The notes beneath the pieces are model-generated. The model made no database searches, had not been told where the DNA came from, and saw nothing but the letters and a program-made list of their open reading frames with translations. Below are positions 46,356 to 54,978 of a stretch of DNA of 64,000 nt, in pieces. The stretch's first letter is position 1, and each line of letters begins with the position of its first letter. Source of the DNA: Catellatospora vulcania (lineage in GTDB: Bacteria > Actinomycetota > Actinomycetes > Mycobacteriales > Micromonosporaceae); the NCBI RefSeq assembly GCF_009720385.1, contig NZ_WARX01000007.1, forward strand, positions 1-64,000, in the 5' to 3' direction. Both the position numbers and the translations under genes were made by a program.

Positions 46356-47630
46356 TCAGGCGTCGCGCAGCAGCGGGCAGGTCATGCAGTGGCCGCCGCC
46401 GCGGCCTTTGCCGATCTCGAAGCCGTCGATTTCGACGACCTCGATGCCCGCCTCGCGGTACTTGCGGTTGCTGTAGACGTTCTTCGAGTACGCCACGACC
46501 ACGCCGGGGGACAGCGCGACCACGTTGTTGGCGCAGTCCCACTGCTCGCGTTCCTGCTGCGCCTCGTCGCCGCCGGTAGTGACGACGCGCAGGTCCTTCT
46601 CGTGGGACAGCCCGATGGCGTGCGCGACCGCGGCCAGGAAGCTGTCCTCGGCGGTGACGTCGAGCGTGCCCGCCTTGTCGCCGGGGCGGATGCTGTATGC
46701 CGTGGTGCCGTCGACGACCTTCGGGTAGACGGTGACGGTGTCCCGGTCCAGGAACGTGAACACCACGTCCAGGTGCATGAACTGGCGTTTGCGTTCGAGC
46801 TGCACGGCGATGATCCGGTCGGCCCCGCCGCGGGCGAATAGCCGCTGCGCCAGGATCTCGACCATCTGCGGTGTGGTGCGCTCGCTGATGCCGATCAGGA
46901 CGGTGCGGTTGCCGACCGGCATCACGTCCCCGCCCTCGATCGACGAGCGGCCGAAAGACTGTATGTCGAACTCGTCGTGCTCGTCCTTGCCCGCGTCCGG
47001 GAACCAGAAGTTGATCTTCTCCTGCCGGAACATCGGGTGGAAGCGGTAGACCGTGCCCAGGTTCACGGTCTCCAGCTGGCGCGAGGGCCAGTACATCGGG
47101 TTCAGCGAGACGCCCTCGTAGATCCAGCACGAGGTGTCGCGGGTGAACAGGTGGTTGGGCAGCGGCGGCAGGATGAACGACGAGCCGACCGTGGTCGCCA
47201 CGGCCAGCGAGCGCGCGGCCAGCCGGTCGTCGTCGGCGAACTGCATCAGCTCGGCCCGGGTCACCCCGCCGGTCAGGTGCGTGGCGAGCGTTTCGGGGTC
47301 CATGTTGGCCAGCGCCTCGCGCACCGCGTCCACCATGGCCGGACCCACCGTGTACGGGCTGACCGTGTGCCCGATCACCCACTCCCGCGCCTCGGGCGAG
47401 GCCAGGGCCTCGGTGAGCAGGTCGTGCAGCAGGAACACCTCGATGTCGCGGGAGCGCAGCTCGGCGACGAACTGGTCGTGCTCCTGCTGCGCCCGCTCCA
47501 CCCAGAGCACGTCGTCGAAGAGCAGTTCGCCCCGGTTGGACGGGGTGAGCCGGCGCAGCGCCAGGTCGGGGCGGTGCACCAGCACCTTGCGCAGCCTGCC
47601 GACCTCCGAGTGGACTCCGAATCCGGTCAT
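46356..47630 (-). CDS. arcA: Arginine deiminase
   Basis: 424 aa guanidino-group hydrolase converting arginine to citrulline and ammonia. Motifs: LFTRDTSCWIYEG, EGGDVMPVG (Asp/Glu contacts), HLDVVFTFLDRD (His-Asp) and the nucleophile C415 in GGGHCMTCP at the C-terminus. No arcB, arcC or arcD lies nearby, so it acts alone, as in many actinomycetes. ATG 47630. Confidence 0.95.
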   Translation of the reverse strand: MTGFGVHSEVGRLRKVLVHRPDLALRRLTPSNRGELLFDDVLWVERAQQEHDQFVAELRSRDIEVFLLHDLLTEALASPEAREWVIGHTVSPYTVGPAMVDAVREALANMDPETLATHLTGGVTRAELMQFADDDRLAARSLAVATTVGSSFILPPLPNHLFTRDTSCWIYEGVSLNPMYWPSRQLETVNLGTVYRFHPMFRQEKINFWFPDAGKDEHDEFDIQSFGRSSIEGGDVMPVGNRTVLIGISERTTPQMVEILAQRLFARGGADRIIAVQLERKRQFMHLDVVFTFLDRDTVTVYPKVVDGTTAYSIRPGDKAGTLDVTAEDSFLAAVAHAIGLSHEKDLRVVTTGGDEAQQEREQWDCANNVVALSPGVVVAYSKNVYSNRKYREAGIEVVEIDGFEIGKGRGGGHCMTCPLLRDA

Positions 47631-47730
47631 CGCGCGCTCCTTCGCCGCAGCCCTCCCACCGTCCTCGCCGCTGCCCCGAATGCTACGTCCGATTCACCTT
47701 CTTCGCGCCGAATCGCCGCTTCACGAAGCG

Positions 47731-47779
47731 AAGGAAGGGCACCTTCACAACGCTATGCGTTGCAGAAGGTGCCCTTCTT
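47731..47779. repeat. Dispersed hairpin element, copy C
   Basis: 13-bp stem GAAGGGCACCTTC (47734-47746) with GAAGGTGCCCTTC (47765-47777), an apical 6-bp stem CAACGC/GCGTTG and a TAT loop. The outer stem equals copy A (10633-10678), while the apical stem differs on both sides in a compensating way. It lies between divergent arcA and the end of the GH25 gene. Confidence 0.75.
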
Positions 47780-47804
47780 AACCTTCGCGGAACTGCGAGC
47801 TGGG

Positions 47805-49682
47805 CTAGGGCCGTGGCGCGCTGCGGGTTGCCGGGTGGGTGTGGCCCGAGGGCGTCGGGCGCGGGCCGGGTGCGGAGGTGGCGGCCCGCGTGGGCGACGG
47901 GCTCGACGCCGCCGCCGGAGTGCGGCTCGGCGAGGCCGACGGTATGCGGCTGGGCGAGGCCGACGGCCGGGCCGCGGCCGCGGGCGCGCTCATGGGCGAA
48001 GGGCTCGGCGACGTGCCGGGCTGCGGCGACGCCGGGGCCGGGACGGCGGCGGGTGCGGGAGCCGCGCCCGCACCGGTGCCGCCGTACGTGAAGGTGACCT
48101 CGGCGGCGCCGGTGGTCAGGCTGTTGGTGAGCTGCCAGACCAGGCCCGCGTCCCCGGAGGCGTCGATCACGCCGGGCGTGAAGACCTTGTCGCCGTTCCA
48201 GTCGCCGACCAGCGGCACCGTGTACACCGCGCCGAACCCGGTGTGGACCTGGGTCGGGCCGCCCGTGGTGACGTTGCTCAGGTAGTAGTCGTGGCGCTCG
48301 CCGTCCATGTCGACGGTGCCGGGCGTGAAGGTGCGGTTGCCGTCCCAGTCGCCGACGATCGGCGTCTTGGCGGCGTCGCCGTACGCGAACTGGACCTCGG
48401 TCACCGGCTTTTCGAACGTGTTGGTCAGCTTCCACGCGTGCAGCTTGCCGCTGCTGTCCACCGCCCCCGGGGTGAACGTGCCGTTGCCGTCCCAGTCGCC
48501 GACCACCGGGATGTCCTCGACGTCGCCGAAGCCGGTGTGGATGTCGGCCGGTCCGCTGCGGAAGCCGTTGGCCAGGTAGAAGTCCCGCCGTTTTCCTTCG
48601 GCGTCGACCGTGCCGGGGGTGTAGGTGCCGTTGCCGTCCCAGTCGCCGACGATCGGGGCCTTCTCCGAGTCGCCGTAGGTGAAGTCGAGCGCCGGGTCGG
48701 GTGTGCCGTCCAGCGTGTTGGACAGCCGCCAGCGCCAGGTCTCGCCCTCGGCGCTGACCAGGCCCGGCGTCATCGTGCCGTTGCCGTCCCAGTCGCCGAC
48801 GACGGGGCGGGGCAGCGGCCCGGCCGGGTTCGCGGCGAGGCTGTTCAGGTCGGCCAGGTTGCCGTTGAAGACGTTCTCGTCACCGGGCAGCTTGCCGTGG
48901 TTGGCGTACTGCCACAGCGTCCACCGGTCCCACCCGGCGGGCAGCCCGCGGACCTTGTCGGTGTAGCTGGACACGAACAGGTAGTGGTCGCCGAAGTCGG
49001 CGTTGCGCCCGGTGCACGGGTTCCACCAGTTCGGGTTCGTGTAGATCATGGTGGCGCTGCCGGTGCGCTCGCGTACCCGCTCGGTGAAGTCGCGGATGAA
49101 GCGGACCAGCTCGCTCTTGGACTTGCCCCAGCACGGGCCGGGCGCGACCAGCTTGCCGCCCAGCTTGTACGGCCACTCGATGTCGAGCATCGGCGGCAGG
49201 CTGCGCCCGTCGTTGCGGTACTGCGCCCGGTCGAGGAAGAAGTCGGCCTGGGTACGCCCGTTGGTCTTGTCCGGCCGGGCGAAGTGGTACGCCCCGAAGA
49301 GGATGCCGTTCTTGCGCGCCCCGCTGTAGTTGTCCTTGAACGAGGCGTCGACGTAGTGCACGCCCTCGGTCACCTTGGCGTAGACGAACTTGGCGCCCTT
49401 GTCGGCGACCTTGTCCCAGTCGATGTTCCCCTGGTGGTGCGACACGTCGATGCCGGTGACCGGGTAACCGCCCGGCGCGGCGGCCATCGCCCGCGCGGTT
49501 GCGGGCGGTGCCAGCTCTGCCGGGGTGCCCGCGCCCGCCCAGCCGTCGGTGATCGGCCTGCCGTCGGGCCCGAGCGGGTCATTCGGCGGCGCGGCCCCGG
49601 CCGGCAGCGCGGTCAGGGACAGGACCAGCCCTGCCGCGGCCATCACGGCGCGGCGGGCGGTGGCGGTGCGGGTACGTTTCAC
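47805..49682 (-). CDS. Secreted GH25 lysozyme with DWDGDG repeat domain
   Basis: 625 aa. Signal peptide (1-30) and a GH25 muramidase domain (about 70-285) with GIDVSHHQGNIDW and MLDIEW supplying the acidic active site. Five repeats of about 50 aa follow (PVVGDWDGNGTFTPGxVD...YLxNxxxG), and a Pro/Ser/Ala-rich tail runs from about 540. The repeats resemble VCBS/FG-GAP calcium-binding blades and recur in the adjacent NlpC/P60 gene. GTG 49682 has TGAGGAG four bases upstream. It is the second gene of a two-gene operon; it cleaves the muramic acid-GlcNAc bond of peptidoglycan. Confidence 0.9.
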   Translation of the reverse strand: MKRTRTATARRAVMAAAGLVLSLTALPAGAAPPNDPLGPDGRPITDGWAGAGTPAELAPPATARAMAAAPGGYPVTGIDVSHHQGNIDWDKVADKGAKFVYAKVTEGVHYVDASFKDNYSGARKNGILFGAYHFARPDKTNGRTQADFFLDRAQYRNDGRSLPPMLDIEWPYKLGGKLVAPGPCWGKSKSELVRFIRDFTERVRERTGSATMIYTNPNWWNPCTGRNADFGDHYLFVSSYTDKVRGLPAGWDRWTLWQYANHGKLPGDENVFNGNLADLNSLAANPAGPLPRPVVGDWDGNGTMTPGLVSAEGETWRWRLSNTLDGTPDPALDFTYGDSEKAPIVGDWDGNGTYTPGTVDAEGKRRDFYLANGFRSGPADIHTGFGDVEDIPVVGDWDGNGTFTPGAVDSSGKLHAWKLTNTFEKPVTEVQFAYGDAAKTPIVGDWDGNRTFTPGTVDMDGERHDYYLSNVTTGGPTQVHTGFGAVYTVPLVGDWNGDKVFTPGVIDASGDAGLVWQLTNSLTTGAAEVTFTYGGTGAGAAPAPAAVPAPASPQPGTSPSPSPMSAPAAAARPSASPSRIPSASPSRTPAAASSPSPTRAATSAPGPRPTPSGHTHPATRSAPRP

Positions 49683-49690
49683 GGCTCTCC

Positions 49691-51415
49691 TCAATGCAGA
49701 ACGGTGGGCTGGTCCAGCGGTGGCACCCCGGGTGGCGGCGCGAACTCGGCTGCCGGGCTCGCCGACGGCTCCGGCGTCGAGCCCGGCAGCGGCCCGGCGT
49801 CCCCGCCCGGCGTCGCGGACCCGGGCGGCGCGGACACGGGCGTCGTGGGGATGGCCGCGCCGGGGATCGCGGCGGGCGCGCTCGGCGTGGGGCTCGGCAC
49901 TGCGGGGGAGATGCTCGCCGTGGGTAGCGGCAGGGGAACGACGCTCGGTGCGGCGGCCGGGGAAGGCGACGGCCCGGCGGGGCCGCCCGGGACCATGGGC
50001 GCACCGGCGTACGCGAAGACGGTGTCGGCGATCCCGCTGGCCAGCGCGTTGGACAGCCGCCACTCGTGCCCCGGGGCCGGGTCGGCGACGCCGGGGGTGA
50101 CGAACCCGTCGCCGTCCCAGTCCCCGGTCACCGGCAGCTGCGCCACGTCGCCGAAGGAAACCTCGGTGTCGGTCGCCGGTTCGTCGAGGCTGTTGGTCAG
50201 CTCCCAGTCCCGGTGCTCGCCGTCGCCGTCGACGACGCCGGGCGTGCTCACCCGGTCGCCGTTCCAGTCGCCGACCACCGGCACCTTGTCCACGTCGCCG
50301 AATCCGACGTGCACGTCGTGGTCGCCGCCGGCCAGGCTGTTGGCCAGGTACCAGTCGCGCACGTCGCCCTCGGCGTCGACCACGCCCGGGGTGAACGTGC
50401 CGTTGCCGTCCCAGTCGCCGACGACGGGGGCCTTCTCCACGTCGCCGTAGCCGAGGCGCACGTCGGGTTCGCCGCCGCGCAGCGAGTTGGCCAGGTACCA
50501 GTCGTGGTGCTCGCCGGTCAGGTCGACGGTGCCGGGGGTCCACCGGCCGTCGCCGTCCCAGTCCCCGACGATCGGCAGCTTGCGCACGTCGCCGAAGAGG
50601 AAGTCGGCGTCGGTCGTCGCGCCCCGGGGGTCGTCGGACAGCCGCCAGCGCCAGGCGTCGCCCTCCGGCACGGCCGTGCCGGCGGTGACCCGGCCGTCGC
50701 CGTCCCAGTCCCCGGCGACCGGGTACCAGACCGCCTCGTCCTCGATGACGTTGCGGTAGCGGTAGGACTTGTACCTCTTGCGGCTGTAGCCCGAGTCCGA
50801 CCAGGTGCGGTGCTTGACCGAGGGCGGCGTCTGCTCGTACATGACGAAGTCGCCGCCCGGCTCGCCGACCCAGCGCTCGAACAGCACGACGTGCGAGCCG
50901 TCCTTCGGCCGCGCCCGGTTGTGGTACAGCAGCATGTCGCCGGGACGCATGTCGGCGAAGTCCACCCGCTCGCCGACCTGGTGCAGGTCCCCGGTCCAGT
51001 GGTTGCGGCCCAGCTCCCAGGCCATCGAGACGTAGCCGGAGCAGTCGGTGCGCCACCCCTTGCGGAACTTCAGCTGGCTGTAGCCGACGGCCGCGTCGGC
51101 CCAGATCGCGGCGCGGGCGAGGATCTGCATCCGGGTGATCGGGCGGCCCAGCCCGCGGGACGGCCCGGCCAGGCCGTCGGGCTGCAGCGGCAGGCCCTGC
51201 GCGTCGACGCCCTGCGGGCGCAGCACGTCCGGGTCGTCCGCGCCGTCGGGCGCCGCCGCCGCGGGCGCGGCCAGCGCGAGCGCCGCGACGGCGGCCAGCA
51301 GACCGGCGGCCGCCCGGTGCAGCGGACCGCGGTCGCGGCCCTCCCGCTCGCCGTGCCGCAGGCGTGAGCCGGTCCGGACGCCCCCGTTCCCCGTGCATGA
51401 TCCGCTTTCCCGCAT
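49691..51415 (-). CDS. Secreted NlpC/P60-like cysteine hydrolase with DWDGDG repeat domain
   Basis: 574 aa. A long n-region with signal (about 1-55), then an NlpC/P60-like domain (about 90-240) with catalytic Cys in TDCSGYVSMAW and His in GSHVVLF. Five DWDGDG repeats follow (GDWDGDGRWTPGTVDLTG type), and a Pro/Ser/Ala tail. The shared repeats and the eight-base gap to the GH25 gene indicate an operon for paired wall hydrolysis (peptide and glycan bonds). ATG 51415 lacks a clear Shine-Dalgarno; an internal start is possible. Confidence 0.85.
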   Translation of the reverse strand: MRESGSCTGNGGVRTGSRLRHGEREGRDRGPLHRAAAGLLAAVAALALAAPAAAAPDGADDPDVLRPQGVDAQGLPLQPDGLAGPSRGLGRPITRMQILARAAIWADAAVGYSQLKFRKGWRTDCSGYVSMAWELGRNHWTGDLHQVGERVDFADMRPGDMLLYHNRARPKDGSHVVLFERWVGEPGGDFVMYEQTPPSVKHRTWSDSGYSRKRYKSYRYRNVIEDEAVWYPVAGDWDGDGRVTAGTAVPEGDAWRWRLSDDPRGATTDADFLFGDVRKLPIVGDWDGDGRWTPGTVDLTGEHHDWYLANSLRGGEPDVRLGYGDVEKAPVVGDWDGNGTFTPGVVDAEGDVRDWYLANSLAGGDHDVHVGFGDVDKVPVVGDWNGDRVSTPGVVDGDGEHRDWELTNSLDEPATDTEVSFGDVAQLPVTGDWDGDGFVTPGVADPAPGHEWRLSNALASGIADTVFAYAGAPMVPGGPAGPSPSPAAAPSVVPLPLPTASISPAVPSPTPSAPAAIPGAAIPTTPVSAPPGSATPGGDAGPLPGSTPEPSASPAAEFAPPPGVPPLDQPTVLH

Positions 51416-51496
51416 GCCGTGTTAACGGAGCGGTGCCGGATGGCGTTGCGCCTGCTCGGGCGTGCCGTGGAGCGATCTTCCGCGGGCGCGTCGCAC

Positions 51497-51522
51497 GTTT
51501 CGGCCCGGCAGGCGGCGGGAAT
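51497..51522 (+). promoter_or_regulatory. Sigma-B-like promoter
   Basis: GTTTCG (51497-51502), 14 bases, GGGAAT (51517-51522), fitting GNNT-N14-16-GGGTAY with one change; 29 bases before the ATG at 51552. Confidence 0.45.
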
Positions 51523-51551
51523 GCCCACAGCAGCGTGAAAGGAGAGCTGTC

Positions 51552-51878
51552 ATGCCTCAGCAGGCCTGGAGCGAAAAGCGGGAGCGCCAGTACAAGCACA
51601 TCAAGGCCAGCGCGGAGGAGCGCGGCAAGTCCGAGGACGTCGCCGAGGAGATCGCGGCCCGCACCGTCAACAAGGAGAGGGCGCGCGCGGGCGAGGCCAA
51701 GCAGTCCAGCGCGCTGTCGAAGAAGGACATCTCGTCGGGTCGCCGCGGCGGGCTGCGCTCGCACCGCGGTGAGGGCGGCCGCACGCGCGACCAGCTCTAC
51801 GAGGAGGCCAAGAAGAAGAACATCAAGGGCCGCTCGACCATGACCAAGGACGAGCTGCTGCGCGCCGTCGACCGCTGA
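51552..51878 (+). CDS. Plasmid-stabilization-like protein with Rho N-terminal-type C-terminus
   Basis: 108 aa, highly charged. The N-terminal AWSEKRERQYKHIK..EDVAEEIAARTVNKERARAGE is typical of a small actinobacterial family usually named plasmid stabilization protein. The last 35 residues (RDQLYEEAKKKNIKGRSTMTKDELLRAVDR) resemble the Rho_N/SAP-like helix-extended fold. It probably binds nucleic acid. Such genes are often stress-induced, consistent with the sigma-B-like promoter upstream. GGAG precedes ATG 51552. Confidence 0.85.
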   Translation: MPQQAWSEKRERQYKHIKASAEERGKSEDVAEEIAARTVNKERARAGEAKQSSALSKKDISSGRRGGLRSHRGEGGRTRDQLYEEAKKKNIKGRSTMTKDELLRAVDR

Positions 51879-51912
51879 GGCCGGAGGCCGCCGCCTGGGC
51901 TACCGAGACCGG

Positions 51913-52134
51913 TCAGGACGAGGGCGGCGTGATCACGGTATGCGTGTGCAGCGCATCGAGGACCTCGTCCTGGGCGTACTCGCCCTCGGGCAGGGTGTCG
52001 ATGGACAGCTGCACCTGTGAGGGCATGTCCTCGGCGACCGCCCGGCGGCGCAGCTCGGCGACGCTGAGCCGCTCCTCCCCGATGAACAGCGTGTCCAGCA
52101 GCGTCTCCAGCATCTCGCCGGTGTCCTCGGCCAT
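51913..52134 (-). CDS. Small acidic hypothetical protein, 73 aa
   Basis: From ATG 52134 with AGGAGG six bases upstream; the open frame continues to 52632 but the ribosome-binding site fixes this start. It is a helical, acidic protein ending LSIDTLPEGEYAQDEVLDALHTHTV, which resembles the second half of a DUF2795 domain. It is divergent from the DUF2795 gene at 52270 and has its own sigma-B-like promoter (52170-52194). Confidence 0.75.
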   Translation of the reverse strand: MAEDTGEMLETLLDTLFIGEERLSVAELRRRAVAEDMPSQVQLSIDTLPEGEYAQDEVLDALHTHTVITPPSS

Positions 52135-52169
52135 CTCCCGCCTCCTTCCGTCCGTGATCCGGCGACGTC

Positions 52170-52194
52170 GTACCCAGTGTCCGCCTGGTTGAAC
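52170..52194 (-). promoter_or_regulatory. Sigma-B-like promoter
   Basis: On the minus strand GGTTCAA starts one base beyond GTTCAA (52194-52189), and GGGTAC (52175-52170) follows 13 bases later. In the S. coelicolor form this is GGTT-N16-GGGTAC, an exact fit. It lies 36 bases before the ATG at 52134. Confidence 0.6.
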
Positions 52195-52234
52195 CGGGGC
52201 GAGGCCTATCCGTCGCGACAAATCGGGTGAAGGT

Positions 52235-52260
52235 GTTTCGGGTCGCCCGCTCGCGGGAAC
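52235..52260 (+). promoter_or_regulatory. Sigma-B-like promoter
   Basis: GTTTCG (52235-52240), 14 bases, GGGAAC (52255-52260), the same arrangement as at 51497-51522. The -10 ends nine bases before the ATG at 52270, so the transcript may be leaderless or nearly so. Confidence 0.5.
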
Positions 52261-52269
52261 CCCGGCGGT

Positions 52270-52599
52270 ATGACGCACACACCGTATGGCAGCAGGCAGG
52301 CCGTCGACCCGGTCGAGGACGACATCGACGCGCGGTCCTGGGACACGCCCGGTCGCGACGGCGTCGTGAGCGCCGACGAGCGCGACCCGGACCGCCGCGA
52401 GCTGCGTGCCCGCATCGGTCAGCACGTGTCTCTGGCGACCTTCCCCGCCACCGCCGAGCAGCTGCTCGACGTGGCGCGTGGCGGTGACGCTCCCGAGGAG
52501 GTGCTCGACGAGCTGGGCACGCTGGAACCCGGACGGAGCTTCGCCAATGGCCGGGAGCTGTGGCAGGCCCTCGGCCTGGAGGTCGAGGACCGCTTCTGA
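52270..52599 (+). CDS. DUF2795 domain protein
   Basis: 109 aa. The DUF2795 domain occupies the second half (HVSLATFPATAEQLLDVARGGDAPEEVLDELGTLEPGRSFANG). These are small soluble proteins abundant in actinobacteria, often annotated as stress- or sporulation-associated, with no established activity. ATG 52270 sits just after a sigma-B-like promoter. The next gene follows at 66 bp and may be co-transcribed. Confidence 0.88.
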   Translation: MTHTPYGSRQAVDPVEDDIDARSWDTPGRDGVVSADERDPDRRELRARIGQHVSLATFPATAEQLLDVARGGDAPEEVLDELGTLEPGRSFANGRELWQALGLEVEDRF

Positions 52600-52664
52600 G
52601 GCCGGTGGTACCCCGCACGGCGGAACCTGCACGCGGAGGCGCTCCGGCGTGGTGAGGTTTTGAC

Positions 52665-53063
52665 ATGGCCGACGAGGACGGCGCGGGGCTGGTGCCCGGG
52701 ATCGACGATCCCGGGCCGATCGGCGCGGTGCGCGAGGGCATGCGGGTCGTCGACAGCACCGGGGCCGAGCTGGGCACCGTGCAGGACGTCAAGATCGGGG
52801 ACGAGGCCGCGCTCACCGCGGACGGACAGCGGATGAGCGAGTCGGTGAGCCTGTTCGGGCGGATCGTCCAGGAGGCGGCCGGCCCGGAGCCGGACGTCGA
52901 GCAGGAGCTCGCCGAGCTGCTGCTGCGCGAGGGCTACGTGAAGATCAAGGGCAGGGGGCTGCTGCGGCGCGGACGCTATGCGGGCGCAGCCCAGATAGCC
53001 GCCGTACGCGACGACGCGGTGACCCTGAACGTGCCGGCCGACCAGCTGGCCACCGAGGTGTGA
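52665..53063 (+). CDS. PRC-barrel/DUF2171-like protein
   Basis: 132 aa. The segment IGAVREGMRVVDSTGAELGTVQDVKIGDEAALT is the typical first half of a DUF2171/PRC-type beta barrel. The remainder includes YVKIKGRGLLRRGRYAGAAQIAAVRDDAVTLNVPADQL, which completes it. The function of the family is unknown. ATG 52665 is preceded by GTGAGG. No signal peptide. Confidence 0.82.
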   Translation: MADEDGAGLVPGIDDPGPIGAVREGMRVVDSTGAELGTVQDVKIGDEAALTADGQRMSESVSLFGRIVQEAAGPEPDVEQELAELLLREGYVKIKGRGLLRRGRYAGAAQIAAVRDDAVTLNVPADQLATEV

Positions 53064-53126
53064 CAGGCGGCCCGCAGGACGGGTCCGTGACCGCGAACGG
53101 GTGCTGATCGAAGGGAGTCGGTTCGG

Positions 53127-53369
53127 GTGGACAGGATCGCCGCGAAGTTCGTGCACGGCGCAGCCGAGATCACGCGGGAGATCGAGGTGGATTCGGCCGT
53201 CGACCCGCCGGAGACGTACTCGATCTGCCTGCCGAACGGCATGGACGCCGGGCGCGACCAGTGGGCCGGCGACGACCCGTGGGAGGCCGTGTACGTGCGC
53301 GAAGCCAACCCGGCCGGGGAACCCGCCTGGATCTACCGCTTCCGGGCGCTGGTCGACCCGGAGGAGTGA
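53127..53369 (+). CDS. Hypothetical protein, 80 aa
   Basis: Small acidic soluble protein from GTG 53127 with AAGGGAG upstream. No family recognised. It is Trp-rich for its size (DQWAGDDPWEAVYVREANPAGEPAWIYRF), suggesting a compact beta domain. It is the last plus-strand gene of the small-protein cluster and converges with the HAD-GT9 gene. Confidence 0.65.
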   Translation: MDRIAAKFVHGAAEITREIEVDSAVDPPETYSICLPNGMDAGRDQWAGDDPWEAVYVREANPAGEPAWIYRFRALVDPEE

Positions 53370-53385
53370 GCGCCTGCCCGGCGGC

Positions 53386-54969
53386 TCAGGGCCTGGTCCT
53401 TGCCAGCAGGTCCACGGCCGCGACCACCTCGGCGGGATCGATCTCGCCGAGGCAGGGGTGGCCGGGCTGGGCGCAGGTGAGCGCCCGGGTGTCGCGGCAC
53501 GGCGCGTCGGGGTCACCCAGTCGCACGTGCGGGACGCCGTGCGGGCCCCACCGGGCGAACGGCACCGTGGGCGCGAACATGCTCACCACCGGTGTGCCGA
53601 CCGCCGCGGCCAGGTGCGCCGGGCCGGTGTTGCCCACGACCAGGCAGGCCGAGCCGGCCAGCAGCCGGCCGAGCGCGGCCAGGTCGGTGAGCCCGCCGAG
53701 GTCGCCCGCGACGTCACCGGCCACCTCGGCGGTCAGCTCGGTCTCGTCGGGCCCGCCGGTGACCAGCACCTCCCGGCCGGAAAGCGCCAGTTCCCGCACG
53801 ATCTCGACGGCGATCTTGCGGGGCAGCCCGCGCGCCGACGCGCTGGCGCCGGGATGCACCACGACGCGGCCGGTGCGGGTGCGCGCGTCCGGCAGCACCG
53901 TACGCAGCCGGCCGTCGTCACCGTCGGGCAGCCGATAGCCGGCCGCGGCGGCCAGCGACAGCGCGCGGTGCGCCTCGGGCAGGTCGTCGGGCACGCGGTG
54001 GCGCACGTCGAGCAGGGCCCCGGGATAGTCCTCGCACACGGCGCTGATCCGGCCGACCCCGGCCAGCCGCAGCAGCAGCGCGGTGGGCAGCGGCGACTGC
54101 GCCGACGAGGTGAAGATGACAGCCTCGTCGATCTGCCAGCACCGTACGGTGTCGATGAGCCCGTCCACCGCCGATCTGTCGACCGGAGCGGGATCGCGTT
54201 CGGCCCACGGGGTGCGCCATTCCAGGACCCGGGTCACGCCCGGCAGCAGCCGCCCGGCGGGCACGCCGGGCGGCCCGGTGAGCAGCGAGACCGAGTGCGC
54301 CCGCGCGGCCAGCGCCCGCAGGGCGGGTCCGGTGAGCAGCACGTCTCCGGCCGAGCCGGCGCGGACCGCGAGCACGTTGCCGGGCTCGTCGGCGCCCGCC
54401 GGGCCCGGGCGCAGCAGCTTGCCGCGAGCGAGGATCCACTCCGCGGCGGCCAGCAGGCTGGGGGCGCGGTACGGCGCCGCGGCGGCCTCGGCCACGCAGG
54501 TCTGCCCGGTCGGCACCAGCAGCCCGGTCGCCCCGGCCGCGGCGGCGGCCTGCAGATCGGTGCCGAGGTCGCCGACCATGACGCAGCGGTGCGGGCTGAT
54601 CCCGAGGTCGCGGGCCGCGGCGGTGATCAGGCCGGGCGAAGGTTTGCGGCAGGCGCACCCGTCGGCGGGGGTGTGCCAGCAGGTCTGCCAGGTGTCGAAC
54701 GGGCCGAGCAGCGCCGCGATGCGCGCGTCGACCGCCTCCGCCTGCGCCCGCGTGACGAACCCGAACCCGACGGCGGACTGGTGCGACACGACGCCGATCC
54801 GCAGGCCGGCCTCGCGCAGCAGGTCCAGCGCGGCGCGTACGCCGGGCATCGGCACGACCAGATCGGGGTCGCCGAGTCGTGGCACGTCGCGGATCAGGGT
54901 GTTGTCGCGGTCGAACAGCACCGCATCGAACAGGCCGGTGGACCTGCTGTCGATCTCAGCTCTGCGCAC
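53386..54969 (-). CDS. HAD-IIIA (GmhB-like) phosphatase - GT9 glycosyltransferase fusion
   Basis: 527 aa. N-terminal HAD phosphatase (about 14-185): DxD nucleophile motif LFDRDNTLI, VSHQS motif II, the GmhB-type zinc loop CWHTPADGCACRKPSPG and VGDLGTDLQAA. The C-terminal GT9/heptosyltransferase-like domain (about 195-525) has VVVHPGASASARGLP, VTGGPDETELT and VVGNTGPAHLAAAVGTPVV. In Gram-negatives these activities make and transfer heptose for LPS; in this LPS-free organism it probably builds a heptose-containing glycan or glycoside. GTG 54969 lies eight bases beyond a sigma-B-like -10, so the mRNA may be leaderless. Confidence 0.88.
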   Translation of the reverse strand: MRRAEIDSRSTGLFDAVLFDRDNTLIRDVPRLGDPDLVVPMPGVRAALDLLREAGLRIGVVSHQSAVGFGFVTRAQAEAVDARIAALLGPFDTWQTCWHTPADGCACRKPSPGLITAAARDLGISPHRCVMVGDLGTDLQAAAAAGATGLLVPTGQTCVAEAAAAPYRAPSLLAAAEWILARGKLLRPGPAGADEPGNVLAVRAGSAGDVLLTGPALRALAARAHSVSLLTGPPGVPAGRLLPGVTRVLEWRTPWAERDPAPVDRSAVDGLIDTVRCWQIDEAVIFTSSAQSPLPTALLLRLAGVGRISAVCEDYPGALLDVRHRVPDDLPEAHRALSLAAAAGYRLPDGDDGRLRTVLPDARTRTGRVVVHPGASASARGLPRKIAVEIVRELALSGREVLVTGGPDETELTAEVAGDVAGDLGGLTDLAALGRLLAGSACLVVGNTGPAHLAAAVGTPVVSMFAPTVPFARWGPHGVPHVRLGDPDAPCRDTRALTCAQPGHPCLGEIDPAEVVAAVDLLARTRP

Positions 54970-54978
54970 CTGCGGGGC

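Noticed and set aside
47805-51764. A single 1319-codon minus-strand protein joining both wall hydrolase genes
   Set aside because: The GH25 frame merely stays open through the NlpC/P60 gene, which is encoded in another frame. GTG 49682 with its own TGAGGAG site and a signal peptide marks the true GH25 start.
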